Assembly (NCBI RefSeq): GCF_036417845.1
Contig: NC_090020.1
Span: forward strand, 35,510,425 to 35,574,424
Length of the DNA: 64,000 nt
Reading direction: 5' to 3'
DNA from: Apteryx mantelli
Taxonomy: Eukaryota > Chordata > Aves > Apterygiformes > Apterygidae
The position numbers and the translations under genes were made by a program. Below, piece by piece: positions 1 to 10,250 of the stretch (position 1 is the first letter of the stretch; the number at the start of each line of letters is the position of its first letter). The notes below the pieces were generated by a model that had not been told where the DNA came from, did not search any database, and worked only from the letters and a program-made list of their open reading frames with translations.

Positions 1-2733
1 CACATTACAATTGCTTTATAGCTCCTCTCTCATTTTATCCAGAGATTCTGTGTTAGTTTTATTCTCCAGGGTGGTAAAAGAGCCCCAAAATTTTCACAGA
101 ACTGTTTTTATTCCCCTGCGCTCCCCCCCTTTTTTTTGACACTTATGTTCATTATGAAATACAAAGGTCATTTTGTTGCCATGTCCGTGCAGTTCTCAGT
201 TGCTTATTTTCACACTTTGTCTAGATATATCCTCAAAAAAAAAAAAAAAAAAAAGTAGCAGTCAAATACAGAGCATTGCTCTAACTGAACAAACTAAATT
301 TGAGAGAGAATATTCTCTCATCCTCTTGTTATAACCTACAGAGGACAGCCAAATTAAGACAGGAGATAATCCAACAACTGGTCTGAGCTGAGAACCCCTG
401 CACGTGGTTCTGTGGTAGGCACGTTACCTTTGCTATATGATTGTCATATAGTCACCGTCTTTGTTTCTTGTATATGAACTAAGAGCTTTACAGGAAAGAA
501 CAGGAAGTGCATTTCAAAGTTTTCTTTGTCCTGTTAAATCATGTCTCTTATGCAATTTATAATTAAATTTGACTTACTATCCCTCGCACTATTCAAGAAA
601 CTTTGCCTCTAAACCACATGTTTGGCAGTAGAAAAAAAGTTGTTTTCCCAGAACCTCTTTTGCAGCTTTTGGGACCCTGGCTTAGAGATGTGGGACATCT
701 GAGATACTGATAGCAGATTTTCTTTTGCTGCTAGGTGGTTCTACTTTCAAAAATGCTAGATTGCACTGCCAGTGGTACAAAACTACAGAGCATAGTGCAC
801 AAGATGTGAGACCTTCTCTGCTAGTTTTGACAAGTCACACTATTGTACAAGATTTAGATAAGACCACCCTCCAGTCCAAACAGTGGCATTGCATTTTTGT
901 TGAATGTTTTCTTAAGCCTCTGTCCTTGTTCCATACTAACTGGGTATGCTTTGAAATAGAAACCTTCAAAATACTAAATGCACTCTAGAAAATAATGCAT
1001 TTTGAAATAAAGTGCTTTCTTTTATTTGATCCTGTAATCATTAACCTGTATGTGTCTGGGAAAGAAGTTTAGATAAATATTGTCAGTCACTCTTATTTGC
1101 ACTCAGCTGATGTAAGCTGACATGTTTTTATTTTGTCTTTCATGGTTTTCAGCAGAGAAATTCAAATGTGCACATTGTTCTCTTCTTTGAACAGAAGACC
1201 TAAGAAATAATTGCTTTGAAAATAATGATATGAAAAGTTAAAATGAACAGGTGTTGTCCAACCAAAAAATCAAATGCACTTGACAAAAGATCCGTTAATA
1301 TGGTACTGTTGTCATAGTTCTATTGTGCTGGAGGCTTTGAATGCACTTCTTTGTTTCTTCTAATTACATTGTATTTGTCTGTGTTTATGAAACAGAAATT
1401 CTATGCATAGAAAGACAGAACATGACAGAAGTTTAGTTTCTTTAACACATTTGCAATAAAGAAGGCAAAAGATCCATAAAACAAATCATTCAACCTGCAA
1501 TGCTAAAGAACTTCTTGTTGTTACTGGTTCAATGGTCCCTGCAGGTGCTGCCAAGTGTCATCATTTAGAACAAAGATAGTAAAGGATTAAAGCCTTGTTA
1601 TGGTGTCATAACTCATTATTGTCCTATAATGAAGAACAGAAAAGCAATGACTTGTAAGAGAAACAGGTATGTTCCTTGCCAAATCCTAATTCTGTATGTT
1701 TGTTTTCTGATTACTGTATCAGCTCCTAGCGCTCCATTGACAGTTTCTTCCTGTTTTCCTCACCTACCACACATTTCACCTCATTACTACAGGTGTTGCT
1801 TCACTAGATCCTGTGGTCATGATGCTCTTTGCCAGTTATCACCTGGTAGATGGTTACTTCTGGAGTGGTGGGGCAGACTGTATAGTAGTATGGTAATTTG
1901 CTCCAACTTTCTCCAGGACTGGGACTGTGCATGTCAGAATAATCCTCTTCTCTTCTGCTGGGTATCTGAGAGGGAAGAGATTAACGCTGTGCATCTCCAA
2001 ACAGTCAGCCACAACACGATACCAGGCAAAAGCTGGTTAAACACAAGATGGTTAGGTGTAAATTAGAAAGCGGTCTCCAGTGATTTGTCCTATAGAAGGT
2101 GACAAGGAGACCTTTGATCATCACAGGTACTTGGAAGTGGCAGACCTGGACGAGTGCAGGCTGATAGCAGGCATGAGCCCCGTGAGCATTGGCCATGGTA
2201 AGGGAGCTCTGGGCTTCAGGGGTTCTTTAGATGAGGACATCGATCTTTGTTATAATGCAGTAGGGGTGACACACAAGAGCACGGACAAGGCCCTTAGACC
2301 TGCAAGGTATTGGACAACTCTTGAGAGGCGTTGCTGCCAGGGAGGAGATGCTTTTTCATGGTGTGCTTTGTGCACCAACGATCAGCTTTCTGCTTAGAGC
2401 TCGTTGTGGCTAATGCAATACAAAGAATCATCCTAATTTCATTACCAGCCTGTGGATTTTGGAACAGATGAATTATACTTAACAATTACAACCAACAGTT
2501 GATTAAGACTGTGAAAGCTTAGTGTGACTTAGAATAGCTTAACAATGTAAACTGCCTCCAAGATGAAGCCTCAAAATTCACATGGCGATTTGTTATTTTT
2601 GTGATCCGGACTGTGAGCATTCTAAAAATACAATGCGAATATAAGAAAGCAATGTCATGACCTTTATTATAAGCAATAAACTGCCATCCTTCTTTCTCAG
2701 AGACTTTTTATAAAAAGCAATGAGCTCATCCTA
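1..2733. other. Unique non-coding sequence
   Basis: No recognisable gene, RNA or mobile element. A run of 20 A residues lies at 235-254, without a SINE or LINE body upstream. The longest open frame (1629-2066, plus, 145 codons) has no recognisable domain and lies within the range expected by chance in AT-rich DNA. A donor-like site (CAG/GTATGT) occurs at 1666-1667, but no convincing acceptor precedes it. Confidence 0.55.
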
Positions 2734-2748
2734 TTGTGTGTTTTGCAG

Positions 2749-2859
2749 GCTATGTGGCACTCCCAGGGAAGCACTATTGGTCTTGGAAAGAATTGGTGCA
2801 GTTTTAAGAAGCTACAACTGAAGTGGGATGTGGACGGGGACCTCCCATTAGATGCAGAG
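2749..2859 (+). other. Exon-like open segment (candidate only)
   Basis: A 111-base segment, open for 37 codons, sits between an acceptor-like site (pyrimidine-rich run ending TTTTGCAG at 2748) and a donor-like site (GCAGAG/GTAGGA at 2860). Both ends are phase 0. The predicted peptide is mixed polar and charged, with a lysine- and tryptophan-rich middle and an acidic end (DVDGDLPLDAE). I do not recognise it. Chance splice-like pairs are common in 64 kb, so this is a candidate, not a gene call. Confidence 0.22.
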
Positions 2860-2989
2860 GTAGGAAGAGCTTGTCTTATGACTGAAAGGACAATGAAAGT
2901 AACTGTCTCTCGAGGGAAGGCTGCGTGAGCCAGTGATAAGGGAAAAATACTGAAAATCATACTAGTTTATTTTCTTTTTCTGGTTGCTG

Positions 2990-3062
2990 AAATTCACTTG
3001 CTATGTGACCTTGAACAGATCTTTCAGCTACTGTTTCCCATGAAAAAAAGGGGGATGATGTT
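2990..3062 (+). repeat. MIR-like (CORE-SINE) remnant
   Basis: The stretch CTATGTGACCTTGAACAG, followed by a CTGTTTCCCAT motif and GGGGATGATG, has the order and spacing of the conserved core-to-tail part of MIR-type tRNA-derived SINEs. That family reads roughly TGTGACCTTGGGCAAG, then GTTTCCCAT, then GGGGATAATG. It is a short, diverged fossil without a recognisable tRNA head. The call rests on family knowledge and eye alignment only. Confidence 0.55.
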
Positions 3063-5170
3063 TTTTCACCTTGAAAAAATGATTTGAGATCAGAAGACAC
3101 TAAAAATGTGGAATTTATCCTAGAAATCAAAGGTGACCCAGGAAGGTGACAGTAGAAGTAGGCCTTCACTTTTCCTGTAGTTTAACATTAGTAACTCTTT
3201 ATAGAATTCTGAGTACTTCCCTTCTTTTTGTTTCCCATATTTTGACCCCTTTGTTTCCTCTCACCCCTTCGGGCCTATTTTTGAAGGTTTTGGCATAGCA
3301 GTAGTATAGCATCATAGTTTAAAAGCAGAGCAACAAAACTATGAAAAATTTTCACCATTTTCCAAAAGTACACAATAATACAGGTGTCCCATTGCCTTCT
3401 CTCCAACATCAAAGTAATGAGGGTGAATCTAGGTAGTAACCATCACCCTCTTTCTGGAAATGGCACAGATGGAGGCTTTTCCAGGGGTAGTGCTGACTGT
3501 TTTCGTGCCTTGTAAGTCAGGAAACATTATTGCAGCATTCCCACTCTATTTCTGTGAGCTGAGCAAAGGCTAAATATTACCATTACCCTTCTGTAAAGCA
3601 GTGGTGATTTCTTCTTCTGGTCCTAAGGGTTCTTCTTATGGGCTCAGGGTTCATGACTGGGGAAGAGTTATTGTAGAGTCAGGGAGAGGTGGGCAGAGCT
3701 GAACCCCAAACCTGGTTATGATGCATATAGCTAGTCTGCTAGCCCTGGGCTGTAGCAGAACAGTAAAATCAGCTTGTGTGATAATGAGGGGAAGCACTCT
3801 TTCTGGGTTGCAAGTAGAAATTATTCTGTGACCATATTATACACTGCAGGGACTTCCTCCTCACAAAGGCTTGGACATGCCGCAGCTTTTTCTCAGAGAA
3901 AAAGATTCTCCAGTCAGCTGTAGCCACTCTGTGTGGTCTTAGAACTTATAAAACGGGATGTCTCCCTTGCATAGAATTTTCTGTCAATAGAAAGATGGCT
4001 CTAAACTCTCCTCTTGTTCCTTGTTTCCTTGTCAGGAAGGGTGGGTGACACTGTCTGTTGCTCATGGCAGAAGTGATATTAACTCATCTCCTCCCCTTGT
4101 GCTCTCATTTCTGCAGACAATGATCATAACTGCCTTCTTGACTACCATCCACAGCAGTGAATCCAGATCACAGCAAGAAAAGGACTTGGGCTTCTTCCAG
4201 CCAATGATTTATTTGTTCCACAGAGAAGTGCTGGGGGATGTGGCCTTCTCCTGCAACTGATCTTCTGAAACTTTAACAGCTGTTTTTTAAGGTCTGGTTT
4301 CTGTCCCACAGAAAAAAATATCAGTGAATCTTATTTCTTAGGATCTACCAGATCTTACATGCACAGAATTAGTAGAGGTAAGTAAACTGAACTCTCCTGT
4401 GCTTTGCAAGTAGGCTAAAGTGTCCACTGAGTAGCTGCAATTAAACTTGCATCATTCTTACACAAACTACTGATTTTATGAGTAAAGAAATCAGTTGTCC
4501 AGTCATCAAAGTGCTTCCAACAGGGAAATAGGACACGTTAAAGTACATCACACCTGGTGTCCACCTAATCTAAAATCATGGCTTCTGTGTTGATTCTGGG
4601 AGAAAGTATAAGAATTCCACAGTAGACAGCTGAGGGACCATCTGTCTTGCAGACAAAGTGCCACCTAGCTCTGAGAAAGGTGGCCTGTGTCACCTGCCTG
4701 AGACCTAGCATTCCTTTTAAAAACTTTTGTTATCGTTAACGGTGATACTGTTGGATATTCTTTATACATGTACCAGGGTGTTATGTGGCACAGGCAAACA
4801 CAAGTTTAGTTTGAAAAGATGCAAAAGAAAGAAGTTATTTTCCTATGCCAGGTAGTAAGATTGTTAGTGTTGTGTCCTTTTTTCAACTCTGCTAAAATAA
4901 TAAATTTGTCATTTCCCAGGCTTCAGTCAGTAGCTAGTTCTTGTTATTGTAACCTTTGAGATTAATGGATGATCTGCAAAGAGGTGTAAAATCCATAAAG
5001 AATAAGTCCGCAAAGACATGATAATTTCACAACAGAGAATACATGGCTGTTATAACTTTCAGTATTGCTATTTTCTCTTATTTCCTGTCTCTGTCTGTGA
5101 CAGTGTGCTCCTTCCCCCCCACTGATGTGCTCTCTCCCCCTCAACCTGACCCCCCTCTAAACAGCACGTA
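3063..5170. other. Unique non-coding sequence
   Basis: No gene is recognised. A good acceptor-like site ends at about 4116 (CTCATTTCTGCAG) but has no clear donor partner. The last 70 bases (about 5104-5158) are strongly C-rich and pyrimidine-rich and run up to the LTR boundary. Confidence 0.5.
4342..4377 (+). other. Microexon-like segment (candidate only)
   Basis: Thirty-six bases lie between an acceptor-like TTATTTCTTAG (ending 4341) and a near-perfect donor GAG/GTAAGTAA (from 4378). One phase-0 reading gives the 12-residue peptide DLPDLTCTELVE. It shares phase 0 with the segment at 2749-2859, so the two could be spliced together in frame. A 36-base open frame is quite likely by chance; the donor is the stronger evidence. 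No homology is recognised. Confidence 0.17.
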
Positions 5171-5177
5171 TGTGGGG

Positions 5178-5201
5178 GCTAGTTGAGCATGCGCCAACTA
5201 A
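5178..5201 (+). repeat. Inverted repeat in LTR U3
   Basis: TAGTTG and CAACTA form a short inverted repeat around a nine-base centre that itself contains the palindrome GCATGC. It lies a few bases inside the 5' end of the LTR. It could be a dimeric factor-binding site or simply part of the terminal structure. Confidence 0.5.
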
Positions 5202-5213
5202 GGCCCTTCTAGT

Positions 5214-5256
5214 ATGCAAATATGACTATGAGTCAATCACCTCCCCCCAAAAATAG
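5214..5256 (+). promoter_or_regulatory. LTR promoter: octamer, AP-1 and TATA-like motifs
   Basis: A perfect octamer ATGCAAAT (5214-5221) binds POU/Oct factors in known promoters. Eight bases later comes a perfect AP-1 motif TGAGTCA (5229-5235). A TATA-like AAAAATAG follows at 5249-5256. The order and compact spacing are those of a retroviral U3 promoter. Transcription would be predicted to start at about 5280 on the plus strand. The motifs are seen directly; activity is inferred. Confidence 0.5.
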
Positions 5257-5333
5257 AGGGCAGCCCAGAGCCCCTTGAGCTCTCCTGCATGGCAGCGGGC
5301 TGCACTGCAGAACCTCCCCTTGAGCAGGGACGC

Positions 5334-5362
5334 CTCTCAAGGTTACTCCTCGAGGTTGAGAG
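5334..5362 (+). other. Hairpin in predicted LTR leader
   Basis: CTCTCAA (5334-5340) pairs perfectly with TTGAGAG (5356-5362). The loop contains the eight-base palindrome CCTCGAGG (5348-5355). The hairpin lies about 25 bases before the predicted splice donor and after two copies of CCCCTTGAGC (5271-5280 and 5316-5325). A stem-loop near the leader donor is common in retroviral RNAs, but the function here is inference. Confidence 0.4.
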
Positions 5363-5385
5363 ATTCCTTACCCACGACAGATCCT

Positions 5386-5395
5386 CGGTAAGTGA
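5386..5395 (+). promoter_or_regulatory. Predicted splice donor inside LTR
   Basis: TCG/GTAAGTGATT gives a strong GTAAGT donor core at 5388-5393, downstream of the TATA-like box and upstream of the AATAAA. It therefore falls in the predicted R region. Donors in R are known from foamy viruses and deltaretroviruses. In a solo LTR, such a donor could splice an LTR-initiated transcript to host exons. Confidence 0.4.
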
Positions 5396-5720
5396 TTAAT
5401 AGCATGCTGAACTTTTGCGAACTTCACGAAACTTTGCTGAGTTATATCTCTGACTAATTGCGCACATAATCCCATAGACATAAACCGTTGACCAAGTCTG
5501 AGACTAGGACTGGATCCAGCCGCACCTAGGCTCCTCTCCAAAGGAGTTTAGAAAGCAAGGGGGTCCAGTCTGAACCTCCTGACTCAATGGGAGGGTCTCC
5601 GTTGCACACGCATCTGACCCTGTCCTTCATGCAGTAAATAACTGAGTGAACCTTGCCAATTGAACCTCATTAAATCATTCTTATTTATGACTGAACTTTG
5701 TTAAGTCGCTGTCTTACTGC

Positions 5721-5726
5721 AATAAA
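5721..5726 (+). terminator. LTR polyadenylation signal AATAAA
   Basis: A canonical AATAAA is followed within about 25 bases by TG/T-containing sequence (TGTAGTGCTGC). It lies about 70 bases before the 3' LTR end, the usual place for the R-U5 polyadenylation signal. Confidence 0.5.
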
Positions 5727-5794
5727 TGTAGTGCTGCTTCCCTCTTATGAGTGAAGTGCATCACTCCTTTCGTGACGCTGTCTAAATCTGAACA

Positions 5795-7237
5795 CGATAT
5801 TTTTCTTTCTTCCTCTGCTACCCACTCCCTTTCCACCCTCCCTCCCCCACTCCCACAAGAATGCCCAGATTTAGTCGGATATCTTTTTCGCAAATAAGTC
5901 TAGCATCAGTGCTTTTTCAAAACAAAACAGACCCATGACATCTAATTTCAATGGACATTAAATACGTGAAACTGGGGTTAGCTCTTTGGAGGTTGGAAAT
6001 ATAATGGAGAAAGAACACAGTCAAATAATCAATCTGGTTCAAGCTAAAGAACCAAAAGGACATTAACACAGAGGAGCCTGGTTTCTTAGGTGATGAACAA
6101 TTATACAGACACCTCAGTCGTAGTCATAGCCCCAGTGGCTTGTTTCTATTCACTAAATGAGTAGGACTGCCTCTGCTCTTGCAGTACTGGCCTTTTCATT
6201 GCTGCTTACCTGACTTTTGTTCAAAAGAGTTTTTATTTGCCTGTCCTTTCCTGGGTCTCAGCAAAGGTGAGAGAATATACCAATTACCTTCCAAAAGGGA
6301 AAACTCTGGCTTAATTAAATTAAATGCAGAGTCTGTGGTTACACTTCTTTCCTCTCTCTACTTGACTGAAAGACACAGAGTTCTCCCTTCTTACTGGGAA
6401 GTCTGTTTGGGCAGCTCTCTGCCTTCATGGCTGTCATCTCCCCTTTCCCTATCTCTGCTCAAGCTTTCTCCTCCTAGTCCATCCCTAGCTAAGGCAGCCT
6501 GTTCTGCTCTGTGGAGTTGGTGTGGAGTTATGCGCATAGGGACCTCCTGACCTCAGAAATCCTAACAGAAAAGGCAGGGTCCTGACTGAAATGGCTCATT
6601 TCAGCCCTTCTCCATACCTCCGTCTAAGACCAAATGCTGCCAACAGGAAGAAAGCAGAGAGAACCTTCTTCCTTGCTCCTGTTGCTTTAGGAGAAAAGTG
6701 GGTAGGGTGCCGTCCTTTTAAGGAAAAATTAAATAATGATTTCAGTTGTGATGCTTGGTATTGTAACCATCCTTTTCTTGTCAGTGCAGTTTTGATCATA
6801 TGCTAATATTATCTGTGGCATATTTGTTTTCCACAGACAGATGGCAAGACATTTTAGGCCAGACTCACAAGCGAGTTACTCTGACTAAAAAAAAGTGTTG
6901 CATATATGTCAAGGCACAGTCTGTGGGCATGCTCTAGGCTTGTGGCAAAAGCATGGACAGCAGATTTAGTTGTATTCTCTTAATTTTGCATATATATTGT
7001 GCTAATAGCAATTTAAGGATAAGAAATAAAGAATGAGCTATTATAAAGAACTCAACAGTTCACACAGTAAATCGTTCCCTTACATTCTGGGCATGAAATA
7101 TTATACAAAATGGCAGCTGCTCTCTGCAAAAGGCTGAGGGATTCTTGGATAATTAAGAATGCAGTACGACACTGTCTGCTTTCCACTACAGATAGGCCTT
7201 GCGTTGTTGCTCTTTTTACATGGTGCTTGTAAATCAG
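5795..7237. other. Unique non-coding sequence
   Basis: It begins with a pyrimidine-rich tract (about 5800-5857) directly after the LTR. A plus-strand open frame at 6179-6550 (123 codons) and a two-strand pair near 6591-6806 have no recognisable domains and are treated as chance. No RNA gene or further retroviral sequence was seen. Confidence 0.5.
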
Positions 7238-9018
7238 ATCACAGAATCACAGAATCGTTGAGGTTGGAAGGGACCTCTGGAGATCATCTAGTCCAACACC
7301 CCTGCTCAAGCAGGGTCACCTAGAGCACATTGCACAGCATTGCATCCAGGCGGCTTTTGAATATCTCCAGAGAAGGAGACTCCACAACCTCTCTGGGCAA
7401 CCTGTTCCAGTGCTCTGTCACCCTCACAGTGAAAAAGTTTTTCCTCATGTTCAGATGGAAGTGTCTGTGTTTCAGTTTGTGCCCGTTGCCTTGCGTCCTG
7501 TCACTGGGCACCACTGAAAAGAGTCTGGTCCCATCCTCTCGACACCCTCCCTTCAGATACTTGTACACATTGATAAGATCTCCTCTCAGCCTTCTCTTCT
7601 CCAGGCTAAACAGTCCCAGCTCTCTCAGCCTTTCCTCATAAGAGAGATGCTCCAGTCCCCTAATCATCTTCGTAGCCCTTCGCTGGACTTGCTCCAGTAG
7701 TGCCACATCCCTCTTGTACTGGGGAGCCCAGAACTGGACGCAGTACTCCAGATGTGGCCTCACCAGGGCTGAGTAGAGGGGCAGGATCACCTCCCTCGAC
7801 CTGCTGGCAACACTCTTCCTGATGCAGCCCAGGATACCATTGGCCTTCTTGGCCACAAGGGCACATTACTGGCCCATGGTTAACCTGGTGTCCACCAGCA
7901 CTCCCAGGTCCTTCTCCGCAGAGCTGCTTTCCAGCAGGTCAGCCCCCAACCTGTCCTGGTGCATGGGGTGATTCCTCCCTAGGTGCAGGACCCTGCACTT
8001 CCCTTTGTTGAACTTCATGAGGTTCTTCTCCGCCCACCTCTCCAGCCTGTCCAGGTCTCTCTGAATGGCAGCACAGCCCTCTGGTGTATCGGCCACTTCT
8101 CCCAGTTTTGTATTGTCAGCAAACTTGCTGAGGGTGCACTCTGTCCCTTCACTCAGGTCATTGATGAAGAAGTTGAACAAGACTGGACCCAGGACTGACC
8201 CCTGGGGGACACCGCTAGCTACAGGCCTCCAACTAGACTCTGCACTGCTGATCACAACCCTCTGAGCTCTGCCATTCAGCCAGTTCTCAATCCACCTCAC
8301 TGTCCACTCATCCAGCCCACGCTTCCTGAGCTTCCCTATGAGGATGTTATGGGAGACAGTGTCAAAAGCCTTGCTGAAGTCAAGGTAGACAACATTCACT
8401 GCTCTCCCCTCATCTACCCGGGCAGTCATTCCATCATAGAAGGCTATCAGATTGGTTAAGCATGATTTCCCCTTGGTGAAGCCATGCTGACTACTCCTGA
8501 TCACCTTCTTGTCCTCCACATGCTTGGAGATGGCCTCCAGCATGAGCTGCTCCATCACCTTTCCAGGGATGGAGGTGAGGCTGAGTGGCCTGTAGTTCCC
8601 TGGGTCCTCCTTCTTGCCCTTTTTGAAGACTGGGGTGACACTGGCTTTCTTCCAGTCCTCAGGCACCTCTCCTGTCCTCCATGACCTTTCAAAGATGATG
8701 GAGAGTGGCTTAGCAATAATGTCTGGCAGCTCCCTCAGCACTCGTGGGTGCATCCCATCAGGGCCCATGGATTTGTGGGTGTCAAGTTTGCTTAAATGAT
8801 CTCTAACCCACTCCTCCTCCACCAAGGGAAAGTCTTCCTTCCTCCAGACTTTCTCGCTTGCCTCCAGGGTCTGGGGTTCCTGAGGGCTGGCCTGAGCAGT
8901 AAAGACTGAAGCAAAGGCGGCATTCAGTAACTCTGCCTTCTCTGCATCCTTCGTCACCAGGGCACCTACCCCATTCAGCAAAGGGCCCACATTTTCCCTA
9001 GTCTTCCTCTTGCTACAA
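7238..9018 (-). mobile_element. CR1 LINE, 5'-truncated, young copy 1
   Basis: This is about 1.78 kb of CR1 non-LTR retrotransposon on the minus strand. The 3' terminus (at about 7238) carries two ATTCTGTG-type octamers, the hallmark CR1 end. The sense 5' end stops at about 9018, just before the SKRKTREN segment that precedes the reverse transcriptase, so the endonuclease part of ORF2 is missing. Only 12 differences from copy 3 were counted by eye over about 310 bases of the 3' part, so the copy is young. No target-site duplication is visible, as is usual for CR1. Confidence 0.95.
7320..9018 (-). pseudogene. CR1 ORF2 fragment (reverse transcriptase and C-terminal domain), inactivated
   Basis: The frame reads from the 5' truncation to the normal ORF2 stop (complement of CTA at about 7320). 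RT landmarks in order are [35 protein letters not shown] (motif A), [10 protein letters not shown] (motif B) and KFADN (motif C), then the CR1 C-terminal region. Two lesions are visible. Codon 7866-7868 is TAA where copies 2 and 3 have CAA (Gln), splitting the frame after TMGQ. Codon 8112-8114 encodes Asn, so the catalytic FADD motif has become FADN, which should abolish metal-dependent polymerisation. There is no frameshift. In an intact element this enzyme performs target-primed reverse transcription in the nucleus. Confidence 0.93.
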
Positions 9019-10124
9019 ATGCACAAGACTTGTCTGAACCAAAATGAAAGTACATTTTTGAATCTTCAATGTTATGATTAGATTATTCACAGTGGCAACA
9101 TGACAATAAATAGAGTTAGGAAACTCCACCAGCTAGTAAATGCCTTCTTCAGAAGTGTAAAGTTGTTAAATGCTCAGTTCTTGCTGGTATCAGGTTAACC
9201 ATGACACTGCCTCTACTCTACAGAGCACAGTTCAATCTTCTTCATACTGTGACTCTTGAGACAGAGAGCTCTCAGGAAGGACAGCCAGGATAGCTACAGT
9301 ATGACAAAATGATCAAAGCCTACGGAATATTTTGCTGGTGACAAGGTCTAGAAAGCCAAGCTTACTGAGGAGGAAGAGAAAGGAGAGAGGATAAGGTGCA
9401 TAAATTTGTCTATATTAGTTATTTTAAACCTGGGAGAGCTCCTGCTACACTGTGAACCCAAAGAGCCAACAGAGCATGGTGGCGGTGCCCAAATGCACAC
9501 CTTGTGCAAACTCCTATCATCCCAATACATAATTTCACTATATTTTAAGAAATTCACCAGCTTCACAGGGACATATTGAAACCCTCTCCAGCTCTTATTC
9601 CCTAGACCGTACACTTCTGGCAATAGTGACTGCACAAATTTTATGCAGAATACAGTTTTAAATTCTGAATAGTCCAATGCCACCATTGGACTGAACATGC
9701 CTTTGTTGAATGGCCAGATGAGGGAGCTCTTATAGTGTCCTGAGGCTGTAAGCTTTTATGATTCAGTTCTGAGGAAGAGCGATTAAGTCTAGGTCAACTG
9801 GCTGAAAGTCACAGTTCTTGATAGTTCAGGGAATTCTGAGAAGAATCAAGTCATGACCAAACCCACACAAGCTGTAGTGGACTTTCAAGAATTGTTGGCA
9901 GCAGTAAGTATGATGTTTGTGTACTAATAGTCCAGTTTATGTTTTGGAAGACTCCAAAATCTCTTTATTTCCAGGATATCTGTGTTTTTAGCATCGTACA
10001 ATATGCTCCATGCTTCAATAATCCTTCTAAAAGTAGACATTGATTTAATAAGAAAATCGCATTTCAAGTAGTATATTTAGCTCTCAGAGTACTCTTATTA
10101 AAAAAAAGCTTTTAATTTAACCAG
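9019..10124. other. Unique non-coding sequence
   Basis: No gene or repeat is recognised. A minus-strand open frame at 9348-9698 (116 codons) shows no domain, signal or neighbouring splice evidence and is taken as chance. Confidence 0.5.
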
Positions 10125-10250
10125 TAAGGCAATGGAGACCAAGTGCTTTGCACAGGTCATGCAGTGAGTTAGTGACTCAGCCAAGATTAGATGATTGGAT
10201 TTCATTGTTTCACTTTTTTACCCTAACCATTAGATCCTCCTGCCTGTATA
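10125..10250 (-). repeat. MIR-like (CORE-SINE) remnant
   Basis: The plus strand reads as the complement of a MIR-type SINE. It has a run like AAGTGCTTTGCACAGGTCAT, then GCAGTGAGTTAGTGACTCAG, then CCCTAACCATTAGATCCTCC. The last piece corresponds to the complement of the tRNA-derived head (TCTARTGGTTAGRG). The copy is highly diverged. The match is by eye to the known family pattern. Confidence 0.6.

Larger units (their letters stand above)
5171..5794 (+). mobile_element. Probable solo LTR of an endogenous retrovirus
   Basis: A 624-base block of distinct composition starts TGTGGGGGC and ends CTGAACA, matching the TG...CA ends of retroviral LTRs. It contains, in order, an upstream enhancer-like cluster (octamer, AP-1), a TATA-like AAAAATAG at 5249, a splice donor at 5388 and AATAAA at 5721. 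No gag, pol or env sequence follows; unique DNA resumes at about 5795, so it reads as a solo LTR. No clean target-site duplication is visible. A CACG tetramer occurs near both ends (5165-5168 and 5793-5796) but does not fit the TG/CA boundaries exactly. The distance from TATA to polyadenylation signal (about 470 bases) implies an unusually long R region. Family assignment (ERV1, ERVK or ERVL) is not possible from sequence alone. Confidence 0.7.

Noticed and set aside
235-254. A20 run as a processed-pseudogene or SINE tail
   Set aside because: No transcript-like or SINE body precedes it, and no target duplication is visible.
1629-2066. Plus-strand open frame of 145 codons
   Set aside because: No domain, low-complexity Cys/His/Ser-rich translation, no splice or promoter support. 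Several frames of this length are expected by chance in 64 kb on two strands.
5795-7237. Possible internal provirus after the LTR
   Set aside because: No primer-binding site, gag or pol-like sequence, or second LTR; the sequence turns unique at once.
7330-8799. Antisense open frames across CR1 copy 1 (similar ones recur in copies 2 and 3)
   Set aside because: They recur only because the CR1 coding strand is GC-rich and conserved; they are shadows of the ORF2 frame.
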